Below are positions 1 through 7,056 of a stretch of DNA of 64,000 nt, piece by piece. Made by a program: the position numbers and the translations under genes. Source of the stretch: Flavobacterium suncheonense GH29-5 = DSM 17707. GTDB taxonomy: Bacteria; Bacteroidota; Bacteroidia; Flavobacteriales; Flavobacteriaceae. Under the pieces are notes generated by a model. It made no database searches. It was not told where the DNA came from and saw nothing but the letters and a program-made list of their open reading frames with translations. The stretch is taken from positions 1 through 64,000 of the forward strand of contig NZ_AUCZ01000015.1 of NCBI RefSeq assembly GCF_000430025.1. Reading direction: 5' to 3'. The stretch's first letter is position 1; the number at the start of each line of letters is the position of its first letter.

Positions 1-140
1 GTTTGGTGAACCTTACCTCTATGAAAACCAAACGAATTACGATTACTTCCCTAGCCCCGGGTGCAATGGCACGCAGTAAAATGGAACACGGGAACGGCGT
101 ATAGCAATCAAAACCAAGCCATTCGCTCCAGAAGAAAATA
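1..140. other. Left-edge intergenic DNA, no supported gene
   Basis: No gene can be supported here. All forward frames close quickly (stops at 7, 52, 77 and 102), and the short open stretches run through the interspersed element at 49-105, so any protein-like look probably comes from the repeat. The first 33 bases carry a 6-bp inverted repeat (GTTTGG at 1-6, CCAAAC at 28-33). The tail of a plus-strand gene lying left of the window cannot be excluded. Confidence 0.5.
49..105 (+). repeat. Interspersed intergenic element, copy 1
   Basis: Begins CCCTAGCCCCG and ends near GGGAACGGCGTATAGC. The reverse complement of 5366-5426 has the same order of blocks: CCCTTAGCCCCG, a spacer with GG and AC, GTAAA, GGA, CGGGAA, then TA. 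One reading frame of each copy encodes a similar short peptide (LAPGAMARSK here, LAPMGAVPRK in the other). I recall similar CTAGCCCCGAT...GCGG blocks being common between Flavobacterium genes, but that is memory, not a search. It lies just past the miaE terminator. Confidence 0.5.
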
Positions 141-168
141 AAAAAAGCCAATCGTAAAAGATTGACTT
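141..168 (-). terminator. Terminator of miaE
   Basis: On the minus strand, AAGTCAATC (168-160) pairs with GATTGGCTT (153-145) across a 6-nt loop, with one G-U pair, and a run of T follows. It lies about 20 bases past the miaE stop. Confidence 0.7.
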
Positions 169-188
169 GTAGCGGTTTGTGTTTTGTA

Positions 189-770
189 TTATCCGTGGAT
201 GGTTTCTTTTTTGCCGTATTTGGCAATTACCGTGGCTTCGTATTCCAGCCATTCTTTCCAGCGTTTGTCCACGTCTGTTCTTTCGGAATATTGTTTGGCA
301 AATTTTAAAAAAGTGGTGTAATGTCCTGCTTCACTGGCCATCAAATCGTGGTAGAATTTAGCCAATTCCGGATCTTTTATGTTTTGGGACAGTACACGAA
401 AACGCTCACAACTGCGGGCTTCAATCATAGCGGCGAAAAGTAAACGCTCGATTAATGCATCATTTCGGCTGCCGTCTTTTCGGCAAAATTTCGCTAAATC
501 ACTTACATAGTCGTCTTTGCGTTCCCGTCCTAGTGTTAACCCTCGCTCTTTAATGAGGTCGATAACCATTTTGAAATGCTCCATTTCTTCGATGGCAATG
601 TTGGTCATTTCGGCAACCAAATCGTGTTTTTCAGAGTTGTTCACAATGATGTAAATAGCATTAGAAGCCGCTTTTTGTTCACACCAGGCGTGATCGGTTA
701 ATATTTCTTCTATATTGGATTCTACGATATTCACCCATCTTGGGTCTGTTGCTAATTTTAGACCTAACAT
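189..770 (-). CDS. miaE: tRNA-(ms2io6A)-hydroxylase, MiaE family
   Basis: This 193-residue protein matches the MiaE family, ferritin-like non-haem diiron monooxygenases that hydroxylate the isopentenyl side chain of modified A37 in tRNAs reading UNN codons. The expected carboxylate and histidine ligands are visible: E31 in WCEQKAASNA, E62 and H65 in EEMEHF, E117 near ARSCERF, and E147 with H150 in SEAGHY. There is no signal peptide, as expected for a cytoplasmic tRNA enzyme. The start follows a TATTTTTG promoter element by 17 bases. The gene is divergent from the neighbouring glycosyltransferase, stands alone and ends at its own terminator. The exact substrate (ms2i6A or i6A) cannot be read from sequence. 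Confidence 0.9.
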   Translation of the reverse strand: MLGLKLATDPRWVNIVESNIEEILTDHAWCEQKAASNAIYIIVNNSEKHDLVAEMTNIAIEEMEHFKMVIDLIKERGLTLGRERKDDYVSDLAKFCRKDGSRNDALIERLLFAAMIEARSCERFRVLSQNIKDPELAKFYHDLMASEAGHYTTFLKFAKQYSERTDVDKRWKEWLEYEATVIAKYGKKETIHG

Positions 771-786
771 TTTGTAAAAATTTGTA

Positions 787-794
787 CAAAAATA
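787..794 (-). promoter_or_regulatory. -7 promoter element (TATTTTTG) for miaE
   Basis: The plus strand reads CAAAAATA, so the minus strand has TATTTTTG, a full match to the Bacteroidota -7 consensus TAnnTTTG. It ends 16 bases before the miaE start. I did not see a clear -33 TTG. Confidence 0.5.
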
Positions 795-803
795 ACTCCT
801 TTT

Positions 804-835
804 TTGGATTTATCGGCCGATGCTGCCTATTTTTG
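804..835 (+). promoter_or_regulatory. Promoter of the glycosyltransferase gene, probably leaderless
   Basis: TTG at 804-806, a 21-base spacer, then TATTTTTG at 828-835. The ATG begins only 3 bases after the -7 box, so the expected transcription start falls on or next to the start codon. Confidence 0.5.
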
Positions 836-838
836 AGG

Positions 839-2083
839 ATGCAAAATCCAAAACTATTAATCATCAGTTCGGTGTGGGTAGAGCCCCAATCGTCTGCAGC
901 GGGCAGCAGAATGCTTCAGTTGATTCGCTTTTTCCAATCGGAAGGCTATGAAGTAGTATATGCAAGTACCGCTTCGGCGTCAGAATTTGCTTTTGATTTG
1001 AAAAAAATAGATGTAGCATCTCATATAGTCTTGTTAAACGACAGTAGTTTTGATGCTTTTGTTAAGGGATTACAGCCCGATGCGGTGTTGTTCGACCGTT
1101 TTATGGTTGAAGAACAGTTCGGATCGAGAGTCTCTGCCCATTGTCCGGATGCCGTTAAGATTTTGGATACCGAAGATCTGCATTGTCTGCGCGACGTCCG
1201 TAAAAATGCCTATAAAAAAGGACTTGCTTTTCAAATGGATATGCTTTTTTCAGAAGTAGCCAAACGTGAAATAGCCAGTATTTTCCGTTGTGATCTGACC
1301 CTGATGATTTCTGAGTTTGAGATTATGCTGTTGGAAGATTTTTTCCGGGTTGATAAGTCGTTATTACACTATCTACCTATTTTAATTGATCAGAAGGCTA
1401 TTGCTGAATTTGATAAAAGGGCATCTTTCGCCAAACGGAAAGACTTTGTCTTCATCGGGAACTTTCTGCACGAACCGAACTGGAATTGCGTTCAGGTGTT
1501 GAAAACGGAAATCTGGCCGGAACTGAGAAAGCGTCTTCCTGAAGCCAAGATGCAGATTTATGGCGCTTATCCTTCTCAAAAAGTACTGCAGTTGCACAAT
1601 CCGGCGGAACATTTTTTTATCAACGGGCGGGCCGAAAGTGCAGATGAAGTCATCGAACAATCCCGTGTTTTGCTGGCTCCGATTCGCTTTGGTGCCGGAA
1701 TTAAAGGAAAACTGTTGGAGGCAATGGTTTGCGGAACGCCTTCGGTAACCACTTCCATTGGAGCGGAAGCCATGCCTGGGAATTTGCCGTGGAACGGTTT
1801 TATTTGCGATGATAATGAAGGTTTTGTAAACGCGGCGGCGGTATTGTATTCCGACGAAATGCTTTGGTCTGAAGCGCAGCAAAAAGGTATTGAAATTGTC
1901 AGCCAACGGTTTTCGGAGGATTTGTTTTTACCGGACTTAAGGAGTAAAATCGAAACGCTGAGAGACAATCTCACGGCACACCGCCAAAAGAATTTCATCG
2001 GAGCCATGTTGCAGCATCATACAATGCAAAGTACCTATTACATGTCGAAATGGATTGAAGAAAAAAATAAAAAAGGCGTTTAG
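839..2083 (+). CDS. Glycosyltransferase, GT-B fold (GT1/GT4-like)
   Basis: A 414-residue protein with the layout of GT-B retaining glycosyltransferases. The N-terminal Rossmann half carries SSVWVEPQSSAAGSRM, where an acceptor-site loop is expected. The C-terminal donor-binding half holds IRFGAGIKGKLLEAM followed by CGTPSVTT, the signature region of the Glycos_transf_1 superfamily that grips the nucleotide-sugar. An in-frame upstream ATG at 740 overlaps the miaE start region and its promoter, so I use the ATG at 839. The gene overlaps the convergent DUF4268 gene by 4 bases. No other polysaccharide gene lies nearby, so donor, acceptor and pathway are unknown. Confidence 0.8.
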   Translation: MQNPKLLIISSVWVEPQSSAAGSRMLQLIRFFQSEGYEVVYASTASASEFAFDLKKIDVASHIVLLNDSSFDAFVKGLQPDAVLFDRFMVEEQFGSRVSAHCPDAVKILDTEDLHCLRDVRKNAYKKGLAFQMDMLFSEVAKREIASIFRCDLTLMISEFEIMLLEDFFRVDKSLLHYLPILIDQKAIAEFDKRASFAKRKDFVFIGNFLHEPNWNCVQVLKTEIWPELRKRLPEAKMQIYGAYPSQKVLQLHNPAEHFFINGRAESADEVIEQSRVLLAPIRFGAGIKGKLLEAMVCGTPSVTTSIGAEAMPGNLPWNGFICDDNEGFVNAAAVLYSDEMLWSEAQQKGIEIVSQRFSEDLFLPDLRSKIETLRDNLTAHRQKNFIGAMLQHHTMQSTYYMSKWIEEKNKKGV

Positions 2084-2523
2084 GTGTTGATCTCCAAATC
2101 GCTGATGTAATCCTGATATTCGTAAAAGAAACGCTCAAACGCATCCATGTTTTCGTGGAAAAAGTCGAAAATTTCTTCCCAAGTGGCTCTGTTGTATAAG
2201 CTGATGCCGGTTTTTTCCACCCAAATGCGGCTGTTGCAGTGGCCGGTTTCCAGATAGAAATTGCGTTCGAAAATGGCTTCGGGAATAAACTCTTCGAGCA
2301 GGATGGTTTTCAGCGATTCTATTTTTTCGTAGTAAATCTTCCTTTTCTCGTCGTCACGGCTTTCAATATCGATCAAAACCTGTGCTTTTTTGTTGTCGAT
2401 GTAAAACTTAAAAGAAAAATCTTTTATTTTGGTGTCATACAACAACCATTTTCTCGGATACGCTTCGGCGAAAGCGGTCCAGAATTCTTTTTTTATTTGT
2501 TGTGCTTCTTCTTTGCTGAACAT
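2080..2523 (-). CDS. DUF4268 domain-containing protein
   Basis: This 147-residue soluble protein looks like a stand-alone DUF4268 protein, a fold related to restriction-endonuclease-like modules but of unknown function. It begins MFSKEEAQQIKKEFW and is rich in aromatic and acidic residues (for example FDFFHENMDAFERFFYEYQD). It has no signal peptide or membrane segment. Its 3' end overlaps the glycosyltransferase stop by 4 bases in tail-to-tail orientation, which leaves no room for a terminator between them. No neighbour suggests a role, and it is not accompanied by restriction-modification genes. Confidence 0.8.
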   Translation of the reverse strand: MFSKEEAQQIKKEFWTAFAEAYPRKWLLYDTKIKDFSFKFYIDNKKAQVLIDIESRDDEKRKIYYEKIESLKTILLEEFIPEAIFERNFYLETGHCNSRIWVEKTGISLYNRATWEEIFDFFHENMDAFERFFYEYQDYISDLEINT

Positions 2524-2603
2524 AATAAATGAGGTAAAACTTTGTCAAAGTTAATTTTAGCGGTAACTTTATAGCTACGTTTTGTAAAAATAGTACACTA
2601 AAA

Positions 2604-3251
2604 ATGGATTTTCAGGACTTTTTAAAATATCTTCCAAAAATAGAAAAAGAAAAGTTACTTTCTGTGGAAGCGCATATGAAAATGGCGCCTCTGGAGCGGA
2701 TTTCTTCGTTGTCCTCCAAAGACTATCTCGACAAGAATCCCAAAAAAGCTGCGGTAATGATGCTTTTGTATCCGAGAAACAATCAAGTACATCTGGCTTT
2801 AATCGTCCGAAATTCCTATCCCGGTATTCATGCTTCTCAAATTGCATTTCCGGGCGGTAAAGTCGAACCGACCGATATCAACTTAGAACATACAGCCTTA
2901 CGGGAAACCCATGAAGAAATCGGGGTAAAGCCGGAGATTGTGAATGTTATAAAACCGTTTAGTGAGCTGTATATTCCGCCCAGTAATTTTTTAGTGTCCC
3001 CGTTTTTGGGAATTGTTTATGAAGAAATTGCCTTTGTTCCCAGTCCTTATGAAGTAAAACGTGTGTTAGAATTACCTCTAAAAGATTTATTGGACGACAG
3101 AATTATCACCCAAGTTGTAATGTCGACTTCCTATGCCAAAAACATCAGCGTTCCGGTTTTTAATGTGGATAAATATGTGGTTTGGGGCGCCACGGCAATG
3201 ATGATGAGCGAACTGAAAGAAACCATAAGAAAAGTGCTCGAAATAAATTAA
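2604..3251 (+). CDS. NUDIX hydrolase, probable CoA pyrophosphatase
   Basis: This 215-residue protein carries a NUDIX fold. FPGGKVEPTD leads into ALRETHEEIGV (about residues 88-115), the metal-binding REXXEEXG core. The spacing FPGGK...D...AALRET, the preceding HASQIAFPGG segment and the following FLVSPFLG stretch are typical of the NudL/YeaB (CoA diphosphatase, PCD1-like) subgroup, which hydrolyses CoA and derivatives to phosphopantetheine and 3',5'-ADP. It is cytoplasmic. The next gene, 47 bases on, is a PlsC-like acyltransferase with its own promoter element. The family is clear; the physiological substrate is inferred. Confidence 0.85.
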   Translation: MDFQDFLKYLPKIEKEKLLSVEAHMKMAPLERISSLSSKDYLDKNPKKAAVMMLLYPRNNQVHLALIVRNSYPGIHASQIAFPGGKVEPTDINLEHTALRETHEEIGVKPEIVNVIKPFSELYIPPSNFLVSPFLGIVYEEIAFVPSPYEVKRVLELPLKDLLDDRIITQVVMSTSYAKNISVPVFNVDKYVVWGATAMMMSELKETIRKVLEIN

Positions 3252-3256
3252 TTGAT

Positions 3257-3264
3257 TACATTTG
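3257..3264 (+). promoter_or_regulatory. -7 promoter element (TACATTTG) for the acyltransferase gene
   Basis: Exact match to TAnnTTTG, 34 bases before the start codon at 3299 and just after the NUDIX stop. It implies independent transcription of the acyltransferase. Confidence 0.5.
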
Positions 3265-3298
3265 CACCTCTTTTTTTAGAACTTAATCTGCTGAAATT

Positions 3299-4114
3299 AT
3301 GGGATTGTTTAAAAGAAATCCTTTTGGTCACATACTTTTTATTAAAACCTGGCTGATTCGCATATTCGGCGCTTTAACGCACAGACGTTACCGTGGTTTT
3401 AATCAATTACAGATAGACGGTTCCGAAATCATTCGCGCCTTACCGGATAAAAACGTATTGTTCATTTCCAACCATCAAACCTATTTTGCCGATGTGGTAG
3501 CGATGTTTCACGTGTTCAACGCCAGTCTGAAAGGCCGCGAAGACAACATCAGAAATATCGGTTATTTGTGGAAGCCCAAGCTTAATATTTATTACGTGGC
3601 CGCCAAAGAAACGATGCAGTCGGGACTTTTACCGAGAATTTTAGCTTACGTTGGAGCCATTACGGTGGAAAGAACCTGGAGAAGCGGTGGAAAAGACGTA
3701 GCAGAACACGAACGCAAAGAAGTGAACTTTAACGACACCGAGAACATAAAAATTGCCTTGTCTGACGGTTGGGTAATTACGTTTCCTCAGGGCACAACCA
3801 AATCGTTTAAACCGGTCCGTAAGGGAACGGCCCACATCATCAAACAACACAAACCTATTGTGGTTCCGATTGTTATTGATGGATTCCGACGTTCGTTCGA
3901 CCGTAAAGGATTGCGTTTAAAGAAAAAAGGAATCCTCCAGTCGTTTATTATTAAAGAACCTTTGCAGATTGATTACGACAATGAAACGATTGAAGAAATC
4001 GTTGAAAAAATTGAATACGCCATCGAACAGCATCCTTCGTTTTTGAAAGTAATCCCACAAGAGGAAATTGAAGAAATGAAAGAACTGGACAGACAGCGCC
4101 AGTGGAATTATTAA
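3299..4114 (+). CDS. 1-acyl-sn-glycerol-3-phosphate acyltransferase family protein (PlsC-like)
   Basis: This 271-residue membrane-associated acyltransferase transfers acyl chains in phospholipid or lipid synthesis. It shows a catalytic block, FISNHQTYFAD (about residues 55-66), and a second glycerophosphate-binding block, FPQGTTKSFKPVRKGT (about 161-176), corresponding to the EGTR-type motif with Q in place of E. The catalytic His and Asp are separated by five residues (H-QTYFA-D) rather than the usual four; I recall this variant in other Bacteroidota but cannot confirm it here. A bidirectional terminator follows. The acceptor (lysophosphatidate, ornithine or glycine lipid) cannot be told from sequence. 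Confidence 0.82.
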   Translation: MGLFKRNPFGHILFIKTWLIRIFGALTHRRYRGFNQLQIDGSEIIRALPDKNVLFISNHQTYFADVVAMFHVFNASLKGREDNIRNIGYLWKPKLNIYYVAAKETMQSGLLPRILAYVGAITVERTWRSGGKDVAEHERKEVNFNDTENIKIALSDGWVITFPQGTTKSFKPVRKGTAHIIKQHKPIVVPIVIDGFRRSFDRKGLRLKKKGILQSFIIKEPLQIDYDNETIEEIVEKIEYAIEQHPSFLKVIPQEEIEEMKELDRQRQWNY

Positions 4115-4116
4115 AT

Positions 4117-4143
4117 AAAAAAGCGGCCTAAACCGCTTTTTTT
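4117..4143. terminator. Bidirectional terminator between convergent genes
   Basis: AAAAAGCGG and CCGCTTTTT flank a 6-base loop with A and T runs on both sides. It can serve both the acyltransferase gene and the convergent membrane protein gene whose stop codon lies at its edge. Confidence 0.8.
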
Positions 4144-4783
4144 ATAGATCTATTTTTTTCAGTTCTTCATAATTTTTGTGCAGCCTGCGCAGTAAAAACC
4201 CGTAAATCAGTCGGTAAAACAGCCAGAAAAGCCCGAAAATCACCACAAAGAAGATAAATGTAAACCCGATCAGTACAATCCAGAACAGCGTATTTCCATC
4301 CGTACTTGATGATCTGGCCACGATTTCATTAATGCGGTTGTCGTATTTAAACGTAGCAATCATGATGGTAATGAAAGTAAGACCAATCATGCCCAGATTG
4401 TACCAGATGTAATACTGAACCGTTTTTCGCGTTCTCAGAATATTTTTCATCAGCGATTTTACATTGTCGGTTGTATTAATGTTTCTGAAATTCTTGTAAA
4501 ACAAAAAGATGAAAACTGCGATAACACCATAATTTACCGCGGTAAAAATATTCATTAAGGAGCTGATATGATAATGCTCTAACGTTTTAAGGTAACTTTC
4601 ATCGGCCGTTAAAGTACTGATAGCCGTCCAAAGCATGATTTCCAATACACTGATAATGAATATCCATTTCACAACAGAAGACGACTTTTTGTGCAGCATC
4701 GCATAAATCTCCTGCTCCGAAACTTTCGGATACTGGCTTTCGTTTTTCTTCCAGTCTTTTTTTAATAAATCTAACTCGTCCAT
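4142..4783 (-). CDS. Four-helix membrane protein paired with an ECF sigma factor
   Basis: A 213-residue protein with a soluble N-terminus of about 35 residues (MDELDLLKKDWKK...) and four predicted membrane segments, roughly residues 39-57, 75-97, 121-142 and 163-190, then a charged C-terminal tail. It begins 12 bases after the ECF sigma gene in the same direction, so the two form an operon. That position and layout (short cytosolic head, membrane body) suggest an anti-sigma or sensory role. It has no zinc-type HxxxCxxC anti-sigma motif and no family I can name, so this rests on context only. Confidence 0.6.
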   Translation of the reverse strand: MDELDLLKKDWKKNESQYPKVSEQEIYAMLHKKSSSVVKWIFIISVLEIMLWTAISTLTADESYLKTLEHYHISSLMNIFTAVNYGVIAVFIFLFYKNFRNINTTDNVKSLMKNILRTRKTVQYYIWYNLGMIGLTFITIMIATFKYDNRINEIVARSSSTDGNTLFWIVLIGFTFIFFVVIFGLFWLFYRLIYGFLLRRLHKNYEELKKIDL

Positions 4784-4795
4784 ATTTCCTGCTCC

Positions 4796-5290
4796 TTACG
4801 GATTTACTATTTTCTTTAATTTTCCTTTGATTCGGTTCATTTTTACCCTTGCATTTACCTCGCTGATTCCCAGTGTTTCGGCAATTTCCGTGTAATCTTT
4901 GTCTTCCAGGTACATGAAAACCAGCGCTTTTTCGATATCGTTTAACTGATGAACCGCTTTGTACAACAGTTTAATCTGTTCTTCCTCTTCGTAATTGTAT
5001 TCGTCGTGGCTGAATTTGTGAATCTTACCGTCAAACTCAATGGTACTTACGGATTTCGTCTTTTTCCGGTATAGCGTAATGGCAGTGTTCAGCGCCACGC
5101 GATACGCCCAGGTGGTAAATTTCGCTTCCCCGCGAAACTGCGGAAACGCTTTCCAGAGCTGAATGGTAATCTCCTGAAACAAATCCTTATGCGCATCCTC
5201 ATCAGACGTATACAACCTACAAATCTTGTGGATAATATTCTGATGCTCCTGCAATTGCGAAACAAAGGACTGCTCTAAACTCGAATTCAT
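4796..5290 (-). CDS. ECF-type RNA polymerase sigma factor
   Basis: A 164-residue group 4 sigma factor. Region 2 is visible as DLFQEITIQLWKAFPQFRG followed by FTTWAYRVALNTA (about residues 36-75). Region 4 is the C-terminal helix-turn-helix DYTEIAETLGISEVNARVKM (about 130-150). Regions 1 and 3 are absent, as is normal for the class. It is the first gene of a two-gene operon with a four-helix membrane protein. The upstream DNA carries a block, CAGAATGTTACAAA (5314-5327), found again upstream of the AI-2E permease gene. Autoregulation and control of that gene are possible but untested. Confidence 0.92.
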   Translation of the reverse strand: MNSSLEQSFVSQLQEHQNIIHKICRLYTSDEDAHKDLFQEITIQLWKAFPQFRGEAKFTTWAYRVALNTAITLYRKKTKSVSTIEFDGKIHKFSHDEYNYEEEEQIKLLYKAVHQLNDIEKALVFMYLEDKDYTEIAETLGISEVNARVKMNRIKGKLKKIVNP

Positions 5291-5365
5291 AAACGATTAG
5301 TGTTATAACTTCACAGAATGTTACAAATTGCAACTTTTTATTTTTTGAAGCAACACTTTTGGGGC

Positions 5366-5426
5366 TTTTTTAGCGGTAATTCCCGCTGTCCGCTTTACGA
5401 GGTACCGCTCCCATCGGGGCTAAGGG
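5366..5426 (-). repeat. Interspersed intergenic element, copy 2
   Basis: On the minus strand it reads CCCTTAGCCCCGATGGGAGC, then GGTACC, CGTAAAGCGGA, CAGCGGGAATTACCGCTAAAA. Block order and spacing match copy 1 at 49-105. The inner segment has inverted GCGG/CCGC pairs that could fold. Confidence 0.5.
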
Positions 5427-5454
5427 AAAACTTTTGGCATTTTTTAAACTTTTG

Positions 5455-5540
5455 GGGAGACGTGAAAAGGGAGACGTGAAAAGTAAAAAGTAAAAAGTAA
5501 AAAGGGAAAAGGGAAAAGGGAAAAGGGAAAAGGGAAAAGG
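5455..5540. repeat. Heptamer tandem array (12 units, mixed unit sequence)
   Basis: Twelve in-phase 7-bp units: GGGAGAC, GTGAAAA, GGGAGAC, GTGAAAA, GTAAAAA three times, GGGAAAA five times, then GG. Phase is kept throughout (unit starts 5455, 5462, ... 5532) although the unit changes. The GGGAAAA part is matched in inverted orientation at 7009-7048, on the other side of ndh. Confidence 0.85.
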
Positions 5541-5589
5541 TTGGCTTAGCGATCTTGTTTTGTTGCGCTGTTTTTTCCGCTCTTTTTCG

Positions 5590-5629
5590 TACCTTAGCAA
5601 TTCAGGAACTTAGTAACTCAGCTACTTAA
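5590..5629 (+). promoter_or_regulatory. Octamer-period stretch with probable ndh -7 element
   Basis: TACCTTAG at 5590-5597 is one base from TAnnTTTG. From 5591 on the sequence repeats loosely every 8 bases (ACTTAGTA, ACTCAGCT, ACTTAAAA) up to the ndh start at 5633. Confidence 0.4.
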
Positions 5630-5632
5630 AAA

Positions 5633-6937
5633 ATGAATATTCCCCGCTCCAGTTTTCCGCGCATCGTTATCATAGGCGGTGGTTTTGCCGGAATCAGTTT
5701 AGCCAAAAAACTTAAGAATAAAAATGTACAGGTGGTTTTGTTGGATAAACACAATTACCATACGTTTCAGCCGTTGTTATACCAAGTGGCTACCGGAGGT
5801 CTGGAAGCTGGTTCCATTGCCTATCCCATCCGGAAAGTAGTGCAGGAATATCAGGATTTTTACTTCCGTTTGGCCAATGTAAAGGAAATCGACACGGTCC
5901 ATCAAAAAGTGCTGGCCGACATTGGCGATTTGCATTACGATTATCTGGTGATTGCCACGGGTTCCAAAACCAATTATTTCGGGAACAAAGACATCGAAAA
6001 TTACAGCATGGCGATGAAAACCATTCCGCAGTCGCTCAACATCCGCAGTTTAATTCTCGAAAATTTTGAACAGGCCACCTTAACCAACGACATAGCCGAA
6101 CGCGACGCCTTAATGAATTTCGTAATCGTAGGCGGTGGCCCAACCGGAGTGGAATTAGCCGGTGCACTGGCCGAAATGAAAAAAGCCATTCTTCCCAAAG
6201 ACTATCCGGATTTAGACATCCGTAAAATGGGCATCCATTTAGTGCAGGGCAGCGACAGGCTATTAGATGCCATGTCTCCGAAATCCTCCGAAAGTGCCGA
6301 GAAATTCCTGCACAGTTTGGGTGTAAGCATCTGGAAAAACGTACGCGTAACCAATTACGACGGTCGTACCGTCACCACAGGTTCCGATTTGACTTTTGAA
6401 ACCGCTACCGTAATCTGGGCTGCGGGTGTAAAAGGCGCCGCCATCAACGGAATTCAGGCAGAAGCGTTAATACCGCGAGCGGATCGTTTCAAAGTAAACG
6501 AATACAATCAGGTTTTGGGTTACGATAACATTTTTGCGGTGGGTGATGTCGCTTCCATGATATCCGAAAAATATCCGTACGGCCATCCGATGATGGCACA
6601 ACCCGCCATTCAACAGGGTAATTTACTGGCAGAAAACCTTGTCAAAAAAATCAAGAATAAGCCGATGAAAGCCTTCGAATACAACGATAAAGGTTCCATG
6701 GCCACTATCGGAAGAAACAAAGCCGTAGTCGATTTGCCGAAAATGCATTTCCACGGGGTTTTTGCCTGGTTCGTTTGGATGTTTGTGCACCTTTTTTCCT
6801 TAATCGGCTTCAAAAACAAAGCGGTGGTTTTGATGAACTGGGTGTACAATTATATCAAGTTCGACAGGGAAGGCCGATTGATTATTCGTCCGTACAAAAA
6901 GAAAAACATTCAGAGTTTTACCACGGATGAGATTTAA
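5633..6937 (+). CDS. ndh: Type II NADH:quinone oxidoreductase (NDH-2 family)
   Basis: A 434-residue FAD-dependent oxidoreductase of the NDH-2 type, which passes electrons from NADH to the quinone pool at the membrane without pumping protons. The N-terminal FAD-binding Rossmann motif is IGGGFAGISLAKKL (residues 14-27). A second dinucleotide (NADH) motif is FVIVGGGPTGVELAG (about 163-177). ATGSKTNYFG and FAVGDVASM are the usual FAD-contact segments. The C-terminus has a hydrophobic helix around FAWFVWMFVHLFSLIGF that should anchor it to the inner membrane. It stands alone, framed by heptamer arrays in inverted orientation. Quinone specificity (menaquinone expected) is not visible. Confidence 0.9.
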   Translation: MNIPRSSFPRIVIIGGGFAGISLAKKLKNKNVQVVLLDKHNYHTFQPLLYQVATGGLEAGSIAYPIRKVVQEYQDFYFRLANVKEIDTVHQKVLADIGDLHYDYLVIATGSKTNYFGNKDIENYSMAMKTIPQSLNIRSLILENFEQATLTNDIAERDALMNFVIVGGGPTGVELAGALAEMKKAILPKDYPDLDIRKMGIHLVQGSDRLLDAMSPKSSESAEKFLHSLGVSIWKNVRVTNYDGRTVTTGSDLTFETATVIWAAGVKGAAINGIQAEALIPRADRFKVNEYNQVLGYDNIFAVGDVASMISEKYPYGHPMMAQPAIQQGNLLAENLVKKIKNKPMKAFEYNDKGSMATIGRNKAVVDLPKMHFHGVFAWFVWMFVHLFSLIGFKNKAVVLMNWVYNYIKFDREGRLIIRPYKKKNIQSFTTDEI

Positions 6938-7008
6938 GGAAAAAGACGAAAGTCAAATGTCGAAATGGATAAGGAATGAGTCTAGTGTGTAAAGAGATGA
7001 GAAGTTGC

Positions 7009-7048
7009 TTTTCCCTTTTCCCTTTTCCCTTTTCCCTTTTCCCTTTTC
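7009..7048. repeat. Heptamer tandem array (TTTTCCC)5
   Basis: Five perfect TTTTCCC units (7009-7043) plus TTTTC. This is the exact inverted complement of the GGGAAAA units at 5504-5538, so ndh lies between inverted arrays about 1.5 kb apart. Confidence 0.85.
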
Positions 7049-7056
7049 TTCAACCC

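Larger units (their letters stand above)
5291..5632. other. Long intergenic region with repeats
   Basis: No gene is seen. Reading left to right it holds the ECF-sigma upstream motif (5300-5327), interspersed element copy 2 (5366-5426), a 7-bp-period array (5455-5540), and an 8-bp-period stretch (5590-5629) that contains the probable ndh promoter. A minus-strand open frame across the region is made of low-complexity F, P, L and S codons from the array and is not credible as a gene. Confidence 0.7.

Noticed and set aside
43..252. Minus-strand open frame of 69 codons
   Set aside because: It runs across the interspersed element and miaE terminator and overlaps the end of miaE; no protein-like features.
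1382..1906. Minus-strand open frame of 174 codons inside the glycosyltransferase gene
   Set aside because: Antisense to the conserved donor-binding domain; Arg/Phe-rich shadow without motifs.
5455..5540. Possible CRISPR array
   Set aside because: Units are 7 bases long with no unique spacers and no cas genes nearby.
5370..5600. Minus-strand open frame of 76 codons
   Set aside because: Its sequence is the translated heptamer array (repeated F, P, L, S) and the interspersed element; a low-complexity artefact.
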